Positions 25,568-33,203 of a stretch of DNA of 64,000 bases are shown here, piece by piece (position 1 is the stretch's first letter; each line of letters opens with the position of its first letter). The translations under genes were made by a program, and so were the position numbers. This DNA comes from Gemmatimonadales bacterium (GTDB taxonomy: Bacteria; Gemmatimonadota; Gemmatimonadetes; Gemmatimonadales; GWC2-71-9). The stretch is taken from NCBI GenBank assembly GCA_041390145.1, contig JAWKQM010000007.1:124001-188000 (forward strand), written 5' to 3'. The notes under the pieces were generated by a model. That model ran no database searches. It saw only the letters and a list, made by a program, of their open reading frames with translations, and was not told where the DNA came from.

Positions 25568-26026
25568 ATGGGCATGTACTACGAGGACTTTGAGGCAGCC
25601 GGTGCGTTCGTGACTGCGCCGCGCCGCATCGAGGAAGCCGATGTGCGGGCCTTCGCCGAGGTGTCTGGAGACCGGAATCCCATTCATCTCGACCCGGACG
25701 CCGCCAAGCGGGCGGGGTTCGATGGGCCGATTGCCCATGGGGCACTGGGACTTTCCGTGGCAACGGGACTGGCGAATCAGTTGGAACTCACGCGGGACAC
25801 CCTCGTCGCGCTGGTCGGCGTCTCCTGGCGATTCCGTGGGGCGATCTACTATGGGGATATCGTGACCCTGCATCTCCGGGTGGCCTCGCGGAGGGCGACG
25901 GGCAATCCGACGAGGGGACTGGTGACGCTGGCGGCCGAGTTGAAGAACCAGCGTGGTGAGGTGGTGCAGGAAGGGGAGTTTGTCGAATTGATCGCGCGAC
26001 GCACCGGAACCGAGGAGTTGTCATGA
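25568..26026 (+). CDS. MaoC-like (R)-hydratase/dehydratase
   Basis: A 152-residue hot-dog-fold protein of the MaoC family. The hydratase-2 motif is intact: FAEVSGDRNPIHLDPDAAKR followed by GPIAHGALGLS, with catalytic Asp and His. It would hydrate a trans-2-enoyl-CoA. AGGAG lies 7 bases before ATG 25568. It is divergent from the benzoyl-CoA operon and shares its regulatory region, so a role in beta-oxidation of the ring-opened pimelyl-CoA product is plausible but not shown. The stop overlaps the next start (ATGA). Confidence 0.87.
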   Translation: MGMYYEDFEAAGAFVTAPRRIEEADVRAFAEVSGDRNPIHLDPDAAKRAGFDGPIAHGALGLSVATGLANQLELTRDTLVALVGVSWRFRGAIYYGDIVTLHLRVASRRATGNPTRGLVTLAAELKNQRGEVVQEGEFVELIARRTGTEELS

Positions 26027-27093
26027 AGACCGCCCTGGCCGTTGGATTCGTCGTCCTCGGCACCGTCCAGATGCTTCCCGCCCAGACCCCATCGGGCTGG
26101 CGTGCACACGATCTCTCCCGCCCTCGGCCGCCACTGGTGACACCAGGCCAGCCGGCGGAGGCTGTTCTGCCGCCTTCGGATGCCGTGGTGCTCTTCGACG
26201 GATCGGGAGTCGGCGCCTGGCGCAACGCCAATGGGGAGGCCGCCGGGTGGGTGGTGCGCAATGGCGCAATGGAGGCGGTGCCGGGGGCGGGATACGTGTT
26301 CACGCGACAGGAGTTCGGGGACCTCCAGCTGCACATCGAGTGGTCGGCGCCGACACCGCCGAAGGATTCGGGGCAGGGGCGGGGGAACAGCGGCGTCTTC
26401 CTGATGGGCAGCTACGAGCTGCAGGTGCTCGACTCCTATCAGAACGACACTTATCCTGACGGGCAGGCCGGCGCAGCCTATGGCCAATACCCACCCCTGG
26501 TAAACGCCTCCCTGCCGCCCGGGACCTGGCAATCATACGACATCATCTTCCACCCGCCGCATTTCGATTCGGTGGGCGTGCTCGTCGCGCCGGCCCGGAT
26601 GACGGCCTTCCAGAATGGCCTCCTCATCCAGGATGATGTGGCCTTCTGGGGCCCGACCAACTGGCTGCAGGCCAACCCCTACGTCGTAAGTCCCCCGCGC
26701 GGGCCGATTGCGCTGCAGGATCACGGCAACCCGGTCCGCTACCGGAATATCTGGGTTCGGGCACTGCCCAGTGTGACACCTCCGATGCCCGCTCCACTCC
26801 CCGTTGCCGCCGACGTCCCCAGTGCAGTGCTGGACCGGCTCCCCGGCACCTATGCCAACGGCGGAATGGTGCTGGTCATCTCGAAAGCGGCCGATGCGCT
26901 CCGGGTGAATCTGCCCGAGGGCCGGTGGCAGACCCTGATCCCACTCTCTCCCACCGAGTACGCGTTCAGCAGCACGGCCGCGACGCTGACGGTGACGCCC
27001 GCCCCCGATGGCACCCCCGCCAAACTCACCTTCAGAATGGGCGATACCGTCTTCGACCTGACCCCGGTGCATGACCCATCGGCGCATCAATAG
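26023..27093 (+). CDS. Exported DUF1080 (3-keto-disaccharide hydrolase-type) protein
   Basis: A 356-residue protein: signal peptide to about MLPAQ, then a concanavalin-like DUF1080 domain (LFDGSGVGAWRNANGEAAGW, FGDLQLHIEWSAP, GNSGVFLMGSYELQVLDSY, then RYRNIWVRALP at its end), then a ~90-residue C-terminal beta domain of unknown type. Some DUF1080 proteins hydrolyse 3-keto-glucosides. The enzymatic residues cannot be confirmed here. It is translationally coupled to the MaoC gene, an odd partner that suggests co-transcription without obvious shared pathway. Confidence 0.85.
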   Translation: MKTALAVGFVVLGTVQMLPAQTPSGWRAHDLSRPRPPLVTPGQPAEAVLPPSDAVVLFDGSGVGAWRNANGEAAGWVVRNGAMEAVPGAGYVFTRQEFGDLQLHIEWSAPTPPKDSGQGRGNSGVFLMGSYELQVLDSYQNDTYPDGQAGAAYGQYPPLVNASLPPGTWQSYDIIFHPPHFDSVGVLVAPARMTAFQNGLLIQDDVAFWGPTNWLQANPYVVSPPRGPIALQDHGNPVRYRNIWVRALPSVTPPMPAPLPVAADVPSAVLDRLPGTYANGGMVLVISKAADALRVNLPEGRWQTLIPLSPTEYAFSSTAATLTVTPAPDGTPAKLTFRMGDTVFDLTPVHDPSAHQ

Positions 27094-27170
27094 GTTGGCG
27101 GGGAGCGACCTGGTTTCGTGGCTTTCTGGTACGTAAGTGGACGCTCACTCGCCCGGTAACTAGCAACCCG

Positions 27171-27192
27171 CTTTAGGTATGATAGCCTAAAG
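27171..27192. repeat. Inverted repeat CTTTAGG-N8-CCTAAAG
   Basis: A perfect 7-base inverted repeat lies just upstream of the promoter at 27199. The stem is AT-rich, so it would be a weak terminator for the DUF1080 gene; an operator for the following promoter is equally likely. Confidence 0.45.
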
Positions 27193-27198
27193 TATTAT

Positions 27199-27227
27199 TT
27201 GACATGGTATTAGGTGTTTCGTAGTAT
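27199..27227 (+). promoter_or_regulatory. Sigma-70-like promoter
   Basis: A consensus -35 TTGACA (27199-27204) is separated by 17 bases from TAGTAT (27222-27227), which matches TATAAT at four positions. Transcription would begin near 27234, giving a ~290-base leader for the Rieske/membrane operon starting at 27523. This is the best-matching promoter I found in the window. Confidence 0.55.
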
Positions 27228-27522
27228 TCCGCGGCATGTCTGGCCCACCCATGACGAGAGTTGCCTGATCCGCGAATTTCGTCAATAAATGAGCAAACAC
27301 TCACATGCCATGATTTCACTTTTCCAGCATGGCCATGGTCTAGACATGGCTCTCATTTCTATCGTCAGGGGAGAGTGTGTGTATCGTCTCGATGCAAGTG
27401 GATCGCGGCGTACCAGAGTTCCCTGATCTCCAAATTCTTCAAGTAATTGCAGCAGAATAAGATAGGCGATCAGATCGGAATGGCACTCCCATTGCCTTCC
27501 CTTTGGTCACCCTTACTCCTGG

Positions 27523-28164
27523 ATGCCTATGCAGGACGCCGTGGCGTTGTTGTTCCTCACGATTCCAACCGCACTGACCACCCCCGCAGCCCCGATCGCT
27601 GATACGGTGCAATCGGCACCGGCCCCGATCGTCGCCCCGGTCCCGATCCCAGCGGCGTTCCTGCCCGACGGCATGCGGCTCGTGAATGACGCCGACTCCT
27701 GGCAGGACACCACCAAGCGGAAGCGGGCGACGGCGGTGGAATACAGCGACGGGTACTACACCCGGCTGAAGATCCACAAGATCCTCAGCTGGACGATGCT
27801 CCCGCTCTTTGCCCTGCAGTATGCGAGCGGCACCCAGGTGATGGAGTACGGCGATGCCGCTCCCAGTTGGGCGAAGAGCGTCCACGGCCCGACGGCCACC
27901 GCGCTTGCTGGCGTCTTTGCGGTAAACACGGTGACCGGCGCCTGGAACCTCTGGGACGGCCGGAAGGATCCTGCCGGACGCACCCGCCGCTACATCCACT
28001 CCGCCCTGATGTTCATCGCCGATGCGGGATTCGTCTACACCGGGGTGCTGTCCAGCCAGGCCGAGACGTCGTATGACGCACGGCAGCAACATCAGAACGT
28101 CGCCATTGCTTCCATGAGCGTGGCGACCGCCAGCTGGCTCATGATGCTTCTTTGGAAGGACTGA
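27523..28164 (+). CDS. Four-helix membrane protein, possibly b-type heme
   Basis: A 213-residue protein: N-terminal signal-like segment, Pro/Ala-rich linker, then four transmembrane helices at about residues 83-101, 118-139, 152-170 and 187-205. His residues sit at or near helix starts (KIHKILSW, KSVHGPTA, RYIHSALMF, RQQHQNVA), a pattern compatible with b-type heme ligation, though no family is recognised. It is the first of four adjacent genes, with a second four-helix protein and two Rieske proteins, so I infer part of a membrane electron-transfer complex. ATG 27523 and 27529 are both possible. Confidence 0.6.
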   Translation: MPMQDAVALLFLTIPTALTTPAAPIADTVQSAPAPIVAPVPIPAAFLPDGMRLVNDADSWQDTTKRKRATAVEYSDGYYTRLKIHKILSWTMLPLFALQYASGTQVMEYGDAAPSWAKSVHGPTATALAGVFAVNTVTGAWNLWDGRKDPAGRTRRYIHSALMFIADAGFVYTGVLSSQAETSYDARQQHQNVAIASMSVATASWLMMLLWKD

Positions 28165-28167
28165 TCG

Positions 28168-28662
28168 ATGTCACTCGTCGAATCGCTTGCTCACCTGGCG
28201 GAGCCCTGGGCCGCCGCGTACGACAACTCCAAGCTCTTGATGAACGGCGTGATGTTCAGCCATATCGGTGGGTTCCTGCTGGCCGGCGGATTGGCACTCG
28301 CCGCGGACCGCTCGGTGTTCCGGGCCACCAGCGCAGACGCCGCCGTCCGCCGGGTCCATGTGGCCGAGCTCAACGCAATCCATACCCCGGTCCTGGTCGG
28401 TCTGGCCATCTCCTTCGCGAGCGGCTTCCTGCTCTTCCTGGCTGACGTGCCCACGTTCGCCACCGCCCCGGTCTTCTGGGTCAAGATGGGGTTCCTGGCG
28501 GCCTTGCTCGTCAATGGCGCCGCGCTGAGAAAATTCGGCCATCGACTGGCGTCGGGCGATGTGACGGATCGCGCCTGGCAGGCGCTCCGGCGTTCCGCCG
28601 CGGCGAGCTCTCTCCTCTGGCTGGTCGCGGTGCTGACCGGTGTGATGCTGGTGAACCTGTGA
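28168..28662 (+). CDS. Four-helix membrane protein with conserved His
   Basis: A 164-residue protein with four predicted helices (residues ~27-46, 69-90, 95-116, 142-162). FSHIGGFLLAGG, VHVAELNAIHTPVLVGL and KFGHRLASG place His near membrane faces, compatible with heme or quinone contact. It starts 3 bases after the upstream stop, and its own stop overlaps the GTG of the first Rieske gene. I do not recognise the family. Context suggests a membrane subunit for the Rieske proteins. Confidence 0.6.
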   Translation: MSLVESLAHLAEPWAAAYDNSKLLMNGVMFSHIGGFLLAGGLALAADRSVFRATSADAAVRRVHVAELNAIHTPVLVGLAISFASGFLLFLADVPTFATAPVFWVKMGFLAALLVNGAALRKFGHRLASGDVTDRAWQALRRSAAASSLLWLVAVLTGVMLVNL

Positions 28663-29162
28663 GCAGCCACGATTGCGGCCGCTGTGAGCTGGAAGGGCGC
28701 CGGGATTTCCTTCGCGCTGCGGCCTCGCTGATGCTCACCTTCGTTGCCCTCGGAGCCACGGCCGAGACGGCTGAGGCGCTGACGGTGCGCAGTGGACGCG
28801 CGTTGCGGGTGCGCGGGGCCCGCGTGACGTACCCGATCCCCCCCGTCGACGGTGCCACGATCGACAAACAGGAACAGGTCATCCTGGTGCGGTTCCAGGG
28901 GATGGCGTACGCCTTCAATCTTTCCTGTCCACACCAGAACACGGCGCTGAAGTGGTTGCCGGCGGACCAGCGCTTCCAGTGTCCCAAGCACAAGTCGAAG
29001 TACGAGCCGGACGGCACCTTCATCTCGGGTCGGGCCACACGCGGCATGGACCGACTCGCGATTCGGCGGGACGGCGAGACGCTGGTGGTCGACGTGGACG
29101 TCATGTTCGAAGAAGACAAGGATCCCGCGGGATGGGCCGCGGCCAAAGTGTCCCTCGGCTGA
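28659..29162 (+). CDS. Exported Rieske [2Fe-2S] protein 1
   Basis: A 167-residue protein with a Tat-like N-terminus (GRRDFLRAAASLMLTF) and a Rieske domain whose ligands are in SCPHQNTALKW (C-x-H) and QCPKHKSKYEPDG (C-x2-H). The N-terminal Cys pair (DCGRCELE) lies before the twin-arginine segment and may be removed or may bind metal. The start is GTG 28659, sharing GTGA with the upstream stop. No cytochrome b6f/bc1 cytochrome b is next to it, so it is not the standard Rieske subunit. Likely a periplasmic electron carrier anchored by its signal helix. Confidence 0.85.
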   Translation: MSSHDCGRCELEGRRDFLRAAASLMLTFVALGATAETAEALTVRSGRALRVRGARVTYPIPPVDGATIDKQEQVILVRFQGMAYAFNLSCPHQNTALKWLPADQRFQCPKHKSKYEPDGTFISGRATRGMDRLAIRRDGETLVVDVDVMFEEDKDPAGWAAAKVSLG

Positions 29163-29177
29163 GGGAGAGGAGACGGC

Positions 29178-29672
29178 ATGTGTGACGGATCATGCGGCGG
29201 GCGCGGGCTCTCGCGTCGGGCCTTCCTGGCGGACACGTCGATGGCGGCGGTCGCCGCGGTCCTCGCCTCGGCATGCGGCAACGGGGTATTCGGGGGGGCG
29301 CTGGGGCCAGGTGGAGTGGTGAATCTTTCCGTTGACGTGAACAGCTTTCCCCCGCTCGCGTCTGTCGGCGGGGTGGCTCGTGTCGATGGCGGGTCCGGAA
29401 CCCCGGTGGCCGTGTACCACAGCGGTGCGGATGCGTACAGCGCCTATTCGATGGTCTGTCCGCACGCCGGCACGACCGTCAGCATCCAGTCGAATGGATT
29501 CCGCTGTCCCAACCACGGGGCCACCTTCGCGAAGACGGGCGCGTGGACGGGCGGACAGAAGACCAGCAACCTCTTCGCGCTGACGACGACCTACGATCCC
29601 GCGACCGGCATGCTCCAGATTTCGGGCAATGCGCCGGGCGGCGGCGGTGGAGGGGGCGAGGACGACGACTAG
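29178..29672 (+). CDS. Exported Rieske [2Fe-2S] protein 2
   Basis: A 164-residue protein: N-terminal CDGSCGGRG, Tat-type SRRAFLADTSM, a possible lipobox at LASAC, then a Rieske domain with VCPHAGTTVS and RCPNHGATFAKTG. The C-terminus is a Gly run followed by acidic residues. GAGAGGAGAC precedes the ATG, 15 bases after the first Rieske gene. Two distinct Rieske proteins in one operon suggest serial or alternative electron carriers. Its TAG stop shares CTAG with the stop of the convergent gene. Confidence 0.83.
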   Translation: MCDGSCGGRGLSRRAFLADTSMAAVAAVLASACGNGVFGGALGPGGVVNLSVDVNSFPPLASVGGVARVDGGSGTPVAVYHSGADAYSAYSMVCPHAGTTVSIQSNGFRCPNHGATFAKTGAWTGGQKTSNLFALTTTYDPATGMLQISGNAPGGGGGGGEDDD

Positions 29673-30757
29673 GGCGACCCGCGGGGATCCAGCCGCCGGA
29701 TCGTGCCTCCCGGTCCGACAAGCCATCCCCGGCCATTCTTGCCCATCCCGACGCTCCAGTAGTTGCCGGCATCGATCAGGGTCCAGGTCCGGGCGTCGTC
29801 CATGGAGATGGCGGCGCCCTTGGGGCCGACCGCCACCAGCACCGATTTGCCGTTGTCCTGGGAGTAGGCCGAGCCGTACACCGCGCCGGGGAAGGGCATC
29901 TGGCCGCCCGGCTCCCATGTTGCCCCGCCGTCGGAAGTGACCGCGACATTCATCGTGAACGTATCTGGCTTGGCGATGTTGCCTCCCATCGCCACGCCGT
30001 GCTGATCATCGCGGAATGCTACCGTGGCGATCCCCGCCGAGGCGCTGGCCACGATCGGCGTCTCGGCGCTCTTCCAGCTCCGTCCCTCATCGGTGGTCCG
30101 GATGACGCGCGCAAACCCGTCCACCGCGGCGCCCGTGCCGAACCAGGCGCGCTTGTCGCCCCGGGTGGCGAGGCAAGTACCGCTGGCCGCGAAGGAGCCC
30201 TCGCCCGGTCGGGCATGGGGACTCGCCGCCTCGGAGAGAAGCATCCAGCTCTTGCCGTCGCGCGTGGCGAGCACAGGGAAGATGCCGTCCACGCCATCGC
30301 TCAGGGCGATGCCATGTTTGTCGTCCCAGAATCCCATGCAATCGTAGAAGGCCTTCGAGCTGCCGTTCCGGAACTGCTGCGTCCAGTTCTTGCCCGCGTC
30401 GTCCGAGTACCAGATCTGCGACGCCGCACCGGTGCCGGCGCTCATCAGCCAGACCCGCCTGGCGTCGAGTGCGTGCAGGTCCCGGAACTGGAGTGAGTCC
30501 GCTCCGGGCACCACGCCGGCGGTCCAGGTGGCGCCCCCGTCCACGGTCCGGGCCCAGGTGCCGCCGTGTCCGCTCACCCAGACCACGTCGTTGCTGACCA
30601 CGCTCACCGCCTGCAGGAGCTGCCGGGTACCCACGGTCTGATCCGTCAGCACCGGCAAGGGGGCGGTGGCCGGAGTCACCGTTTCGGGCACAGAGGAAGA
30701 TGAGCAGGCGGTGGCGAGGCCAGCGAGGGTGGCGAGGGCAAACGGGAAGCAGCGCAT
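29669..30757 (-). CDS. BNR/Ycf48-like propeller lipoprotein
   Basis: A 362-residue protein with a lipoprotein signal (LAGLATACSSSS, Cys about residue 18) and repeated Asp-box-like turns: RTVDGGATWTAG, YSDDAGKNWTQQ, RTTDEGRSWKSA, TSDGGATWEPG, MDDARTWTLID. This resembles Ycf48/HCF136-like and BNR propellers. In phototrophs Ycf48 helps assemble photosystem II; in non-phototrophs such proteins have unassigned cell-surface roles. No photosynthesis gene is present. ATG 30757 has GGAG upstream. Confidence 0.8.
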   Translation of the reverse strand: MRCFPFALATLAGLATACSSSSVPETVTPATAPLPVLTDQTVGTRQLLQAVSVVSNDVVWVSGHGGTWARTVDGGATWTAGVVPGADSLQFRDLHALDARRVWLMSAGTGAASQIWYSDDAGKNWTQQFRNGSSKAFYDCMGFWDDKHGIALSDGVDGIFPVLATRDGKSWMLLSEAASPHARPGEGSFAASGTCLATRGDKRAWFGTGAAVDGFARVIRTTDEGRSWKSAETPIVASASAGIATVAFRDDQHGVAMGGNIAKPDTFTMNVAVTSDGGATWEPGGQMPFPGAVYGSAYSQDNGKSVLVAVGPKGAAISMDDARTWTLIDAGNYWSVGMGKNGRGWLVGPGGTIRRLDPRGSP

Positions 30758-30777
30758 CGCGACTCCGGGGCGGTGGG

Positions 30778-31182
30778 TCACGCCCGCCGGGCGGCGGCGG
30801 GCTCCGATGGGGCGGCAAAGTCCTCCTCCACCGGAGGACGAAAGCAGAGGTCGAACGCGAGGAACAAGACCTTCGAGAACGGCAGGAACAGGAACGGGAT
30901 CAGGAGCATCAGGATGGCGCCACCCACGGTGATCAGCGCCCACGGCGGTGAGGGCCAGGTCGCGACGACCACCGCCACCGCCACCGAGGCGAAGCACAAT
31001 TCCGACGCAACGATATTGAACATGTACGAGCCGACCCAGTAACCCTCCTCGCCCCGCTCGAACCGCAGGCCGCAGGTGGGGCAACTCGGCGCCATCCGGA
31101 ACCACGACAGGAACACGGGCCCACCGCCACAGGCGGGGCACCGGAGCCGGAGCGCACGCCGGAACATCCGCCAGCGGTTCAC
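30778..31182 (-). CDS. DUF983 family protein
   Basis: A 134-residue protein: N-terminal zinc-ribbon (RCPACGGG, then SCPTCGLRFERGEEGYW) and two or three membrane helices (about residues 45-90). This is the DUF983 architecture. Some family members are placed near cytochrome oxidase genes, but those lie several kilobases away here. GTG 31182 overlaps the stop of the upstream gene (GTGA); an ATG five codons later is the alternative start. Confidence 0.83.
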   Translation of the reverse strand: MNRWRMFRRALRLRCPACGGGPVFLSWFRMAPSCPTCGLRFERGEEGYWVGSYMFNIVASELCFASVAVAVVVATWPSPPWALITVGGAILMLLIPFLFLPFSKVLFLAFDLCFRPPVEEDFAAPSEPAAARRA

Positions 31183-31709
31183 GAGGCCTCGTCCCGCACC
31201 ACCATGATGGGCGCATCTTCCGGGAGCCAGACGCCGGGGAAGGCGCGGACATCGTCCGTGAGGATGGCGCGGGGGGGGCCGGCGGCCACCCGCTGCAGGC
31301 CCTCGTGACCGAACTGCAGGTAGTAGAGGGTGGGCCCGGCGTTGCGCGCATGTTCCGCCACAAATTCCGTGAAGGCCTTTGGCCAGTGCCCGGCGGGCCG
31401 GGCCCGCAACCCGAGGGCGCGTCGATGCACCTCGAGTGCCTTCACCACCTGGGGCCGGCTGTAGCCGAGTTCGCGGTACCGCACGCGGAGCCGCGCCTCG
31501 TCCTCGCTCGCCGGAACCTTGCGCTCCCTCACCAGGTCGCAGGAGCAACCGCCGCGCAGCACGCGGGCGATGGTCTGTGCGTCGGGATGGAGGGCGCGCA
31601 ACTCTCCTTGCTCGGTCGGGGGCAGCAGGTCCGCCGTCAGCCCCTGGGGGAGCATCGAGCGCACCTCACTGAGAGTGAGCGGGCTCGCGATGTAGAGGAA
31701 GAAGCACAT
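31179..31709 (-). CDS. Conserved hypothetical protein with CSC motif
   Basis: A 176-residue protein that I do not recognise. The N-terminal LYIASPLTLSEVRSML is followed by RGGCSCDLVRERKVPASEDE and a helical basic segment (LRVRYRELGYSRPQVVKALE), then a mixed domain ending in VWLPEDAPIMVVRDE. The CSC could be a metal or redox site, but no partner ligands are obvious. It is translationally coupled to the DUF983 gene downstream and is part of a minus-strand run with greA and the GroES-like gene. Confidence 0.6.
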   Translation of the reverse strand: MCFFLYIASPLTLSEVRSMLPQGLTADLLPPTEQGELRALHPDAQTIARVLRGGCSCDLVRERKVPASEDEARLRVRYRELGYSRPQVVKALEVHRRALGLRARPAGHWPKAFTEFVAEHARNAGPTLYYLQFGHEGLQRVAAGPPRAILTDDVRAFPGVWLPEDAPIMVVRDEAS

Positions 31710-31751
31710 GATGGTCCAGTGGATGAGAATCGTGCGCGGCGCGACGGGTGT

Positions 31752-32123
31752 TCAGGGTGTCGATCCTGGATTGCGCCGCTGGCGCTCCGCCCTTCCCTGA
31801 AGGATAAGCCCGGCCGCCTCCCCCGCTTGCCCACCCTGCCGAACCATCCGCTCCAGCGTGGGGGTCGCCTCGTCCTTGAGCTTGGCCGCCAGGATGACGA
31901 TCATCTGCCCGCGCTCGGCCGCCTCGCGCTGGGCCAGGACCTTTCGCCGCGTCTCCCAGGCCAGCAGCGCAATCAGCACGAGGAACGCCACGAAGAGCGC
32001 CAGCCCGAGGAGCGCAAGTTCCCGCGGCACCACCTGGCGGAATCCGGCCACCGCCAGGACGAGGGACAGCGCTGCCGCGACCCCCGCCAGTCGGACCAGT
32101 GCGCGATTCGGCGTGGATGTCAT
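31752..32123 (-). CDS. Small two-helix membrane protein
   Basis: A 123-residue protein with two membrane helices (residues ~11-28 and 36-56), followed by a charged helical cytoplasmic region (ETRRKVLAQREAAERGQM, KLKDEATPTLERMV). No family is recognised. ATG 32123 is 8 bases after the GroES-like gene's stop, so the two are probably co-transcribed. Confidence 0.55.
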   Translation of the reverse strand: MTSTPNRALVRLAGVAAALSLVLAVAGFRQVVPRELALLGLALFVAFLVLIALLAWETRRKVLAQREAAERGQMIVILAAKLKDEATPTLERMVRQGGQAGEAAGLILQGRAERQRRNPGSTP

Positions 32124-32131
32124 GGGAGCGG

Positions 32132-32503
32132 CTAGATGGGAAGATCTTCGCGCACCAGCACCAGGATGGCTGCAAGGGGGACGACCAGGTACTTCCGCTC
32201 CTCGAAGGTGATCTCCACCGCGGCCTTCCGGAAGAAGATGGCGGTGTCGCCGACCCTCGCCTGCATCGGCCGATGCCTGGTCTGCTCCCGCCGGGAGGCC
32301 TTCCACGGTTCTTCGTCCAGCGAGCTGAAGTCCGGCATCGGCTCACCCGGGCCCGTCGCCACGATCAGCCCCGCCTGCACCTGCAGCCCCTCCATCGCCG
32401 ACGCGGGAAGGTAGAGGCCGACCCGGGTGCGCTCTTCCCCCTCCTCGGGAGTGATGAGCACCCGGTCGCCGACGACGAGCAATTGCTTCTTGGGGAATTC
32501 CAT
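32132..32503 (-). CDS. Divergent GroES-like protein
   Basis: A 123-residue protein whose ends match the GroES/Cpn10 fold: LLVVGDRVLITPEEGEERTR with GLYLPASA at the start, LIVATGPGEPM in the middle, and VEITFEERKYLVVPLAAILV at the end. It is longer than canonical GroES (~97) because of an insertion of about 25 residues after the GPG (DEEPWKASRREQTRHRP). The mobile-loop region is not GroES-like, and no groEL is adjacent, so chaperonin binding is doubtful. ATG 32503 has GGAG six bases upstream; GTG 32509 is an alternative. Confidence 0.7.
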   Translation of the reverse strand: MEFPKKQLLVVGDRVLITPEEGEERTRVGLYLPASAMEGLQVQAGLIVATGPGEPMPDFSSLDEEPWKASRREQTRHRPMQARVGDTAIFFRKAAVEITFEERKYLVVPLAAILVLVREDLPI

Positions 32504-32522
32504 GGTCACTCCAGGGAGTGCG

Positions 32523-32990
32523 CTACGCCTGGTGCGCGGTCACCAGCTCCGTGACGCGAAGCCGCCGGGTCATGCGGGGAAGCCTGAGCTCCACCTCATC
32601 GCCCACCTTCCGGTCCACCAGTGCGCGTCCGAGCGGGGAGGCAAATGACACATGGCCTTCCTCGAGGTCCATCATCTCGGCGAGGACCAGCATGTAGGTG
32701 TCGGTTTCCTTGCTGTCGAGGTCCAGTACGGTGACCCGCGAGCCGAGTCCGACCCGGTCGGTCGGCGTCTCGGTGTTGGCGAGCTGGGTCAACTGATTCA
32801 GGCGGTGGTGCAGTTGCCCGAGCCGGGCCTGCACCAACTGCTGCCGCTCAAGCGCCGCCTTGTACTCGGAGTTCTCCCGCAAGTCCCCCATCTCCACAGC
32901 CTGGGCAATGGCCTGGGGCAGCGTGATGGTGAGCTCGCGGGTCAGGGCTTCAATCTCCTGGCCGAGCTTCTCGCGCATTTCGGTAATCAT
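32523..32990 (-). CDS. greA: Transcript cleavage factor GreA
   Basis: A ~155-residue GreA/GreB-family protein. The N-terminal coiled coil carries the tip motif GDLRENSEYKAA with the acidic pair that enters the RNA polymerase channel; the C-terminal domain contains RVTVLDLDS, FASPLGRALVDRKVGDEVEL and ends in LRVTELV. It stimulates cleavage of backtracked transcripts. I chose ATG 32990; an in-frame TTG at 33005 lies inside a T-run and has no ribosome-binding site. A terminator-like hairpin lies just upstream. Confidence 0.93.
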   Translation of the reverse strand: MITEMREKLGQEIEALTRELTITLPQAIAQAVEMGDLRENSEYKAALERQQLVQARLGQLHHRLNQLTQLANTETPTDRVGLGSRVTVLDLDSKETDTYMLVLAEMMDLEEGHVSFASPLGRALVDRKVGDEVELRLPRMTRRLRVTELVTAHQA

Positions 32991-33003
32991 GGGCGGTTCC
33001 GAC

Positions 33004-33046
33004 AAAAAAAGGACGTGCCCGAGAGACGGAATCTCTCATCGGGCAC
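33004..33046 (-). terminator. Terminator-like hairpin with T-run in the greA leader
   Basis: On the minus strand a stem (GTGCCCGA 33046-33039 with TCGGGCAC 33022-33015, plus inner GAGA/TCTC pairs with a small bulge) is followed after four bases by seven T (33010-33004), ending 14 bases before greA. It could end the upstream aminotransferase transcript or act as an attenuator of greA; the E. coli greA leader also carries a terminator that yields short RNAs. Confidence 0.7.
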
Positions 33047-33170
33047 TTGCAGGTTTCTCATCATTAAGATGCGATGCCGGGACGATTTTGGACAGGTGCG
33101 CACCTAACCAGCGCTCCAGCAAGCGCTTAGGAAACTGGTAGGCGGGCCTGTCCTCCCTCGGTACCTTCTG

Positions 33171-33194
33171 CCCCGCTGCCCCGCTGCCCCGCTG
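33171..33194. repeat. Tandem repeat, 3 x 8 bases CCCCGCTG
   Basis: Three exact copies of CCCCGCTG are followed by a run of C, between the aminotransferase stop and the greA leader. It may be a small slipped-strand repeat; no coding role. Confidence 0.75.
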
Positions 33195-33203
33195 CCCCCC
33201 CGC

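Larger units (their letters stand above)
27094..27522. other. AT-rich intergenic stretch of 429 bases
   Basis: This gap is visibly richer in A and T than the genes on either side, especially 27165-27480. It holds a 7-base inverted repeat (27171-27192), a good sigma-70-like promoter (27199-27227) and several ATG-containing palindromes around CATGGCCATG near 27330. A 61-codon frame at 27261-27446 has no start signal or recognisable protein character. I see no RNA gene I can name, but a small RNA or long leader is possible. Confidence 0.6.

Noticed and set aside
27261..27446. A 61-codon plus-strand frame in the AT-rich gap
   Set aside because: No ribosome-binding site, no recognisable protein features and odd composition; more likely part of a leader or non-coding.
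29669..30757. Ycf48-like protein as a sign of photosynthesis genes
   Set aside because: No reaction-centre, bacteriochlorophyll or light-harvesting gene is in the window; BNR propellers are common in non-phototrophs.
33171..33194. Three 8-base repeats as a CRISPR or phage remnant
   Set aside because: The unit is too short, there are no spacers, and no cas or phage gene is near.
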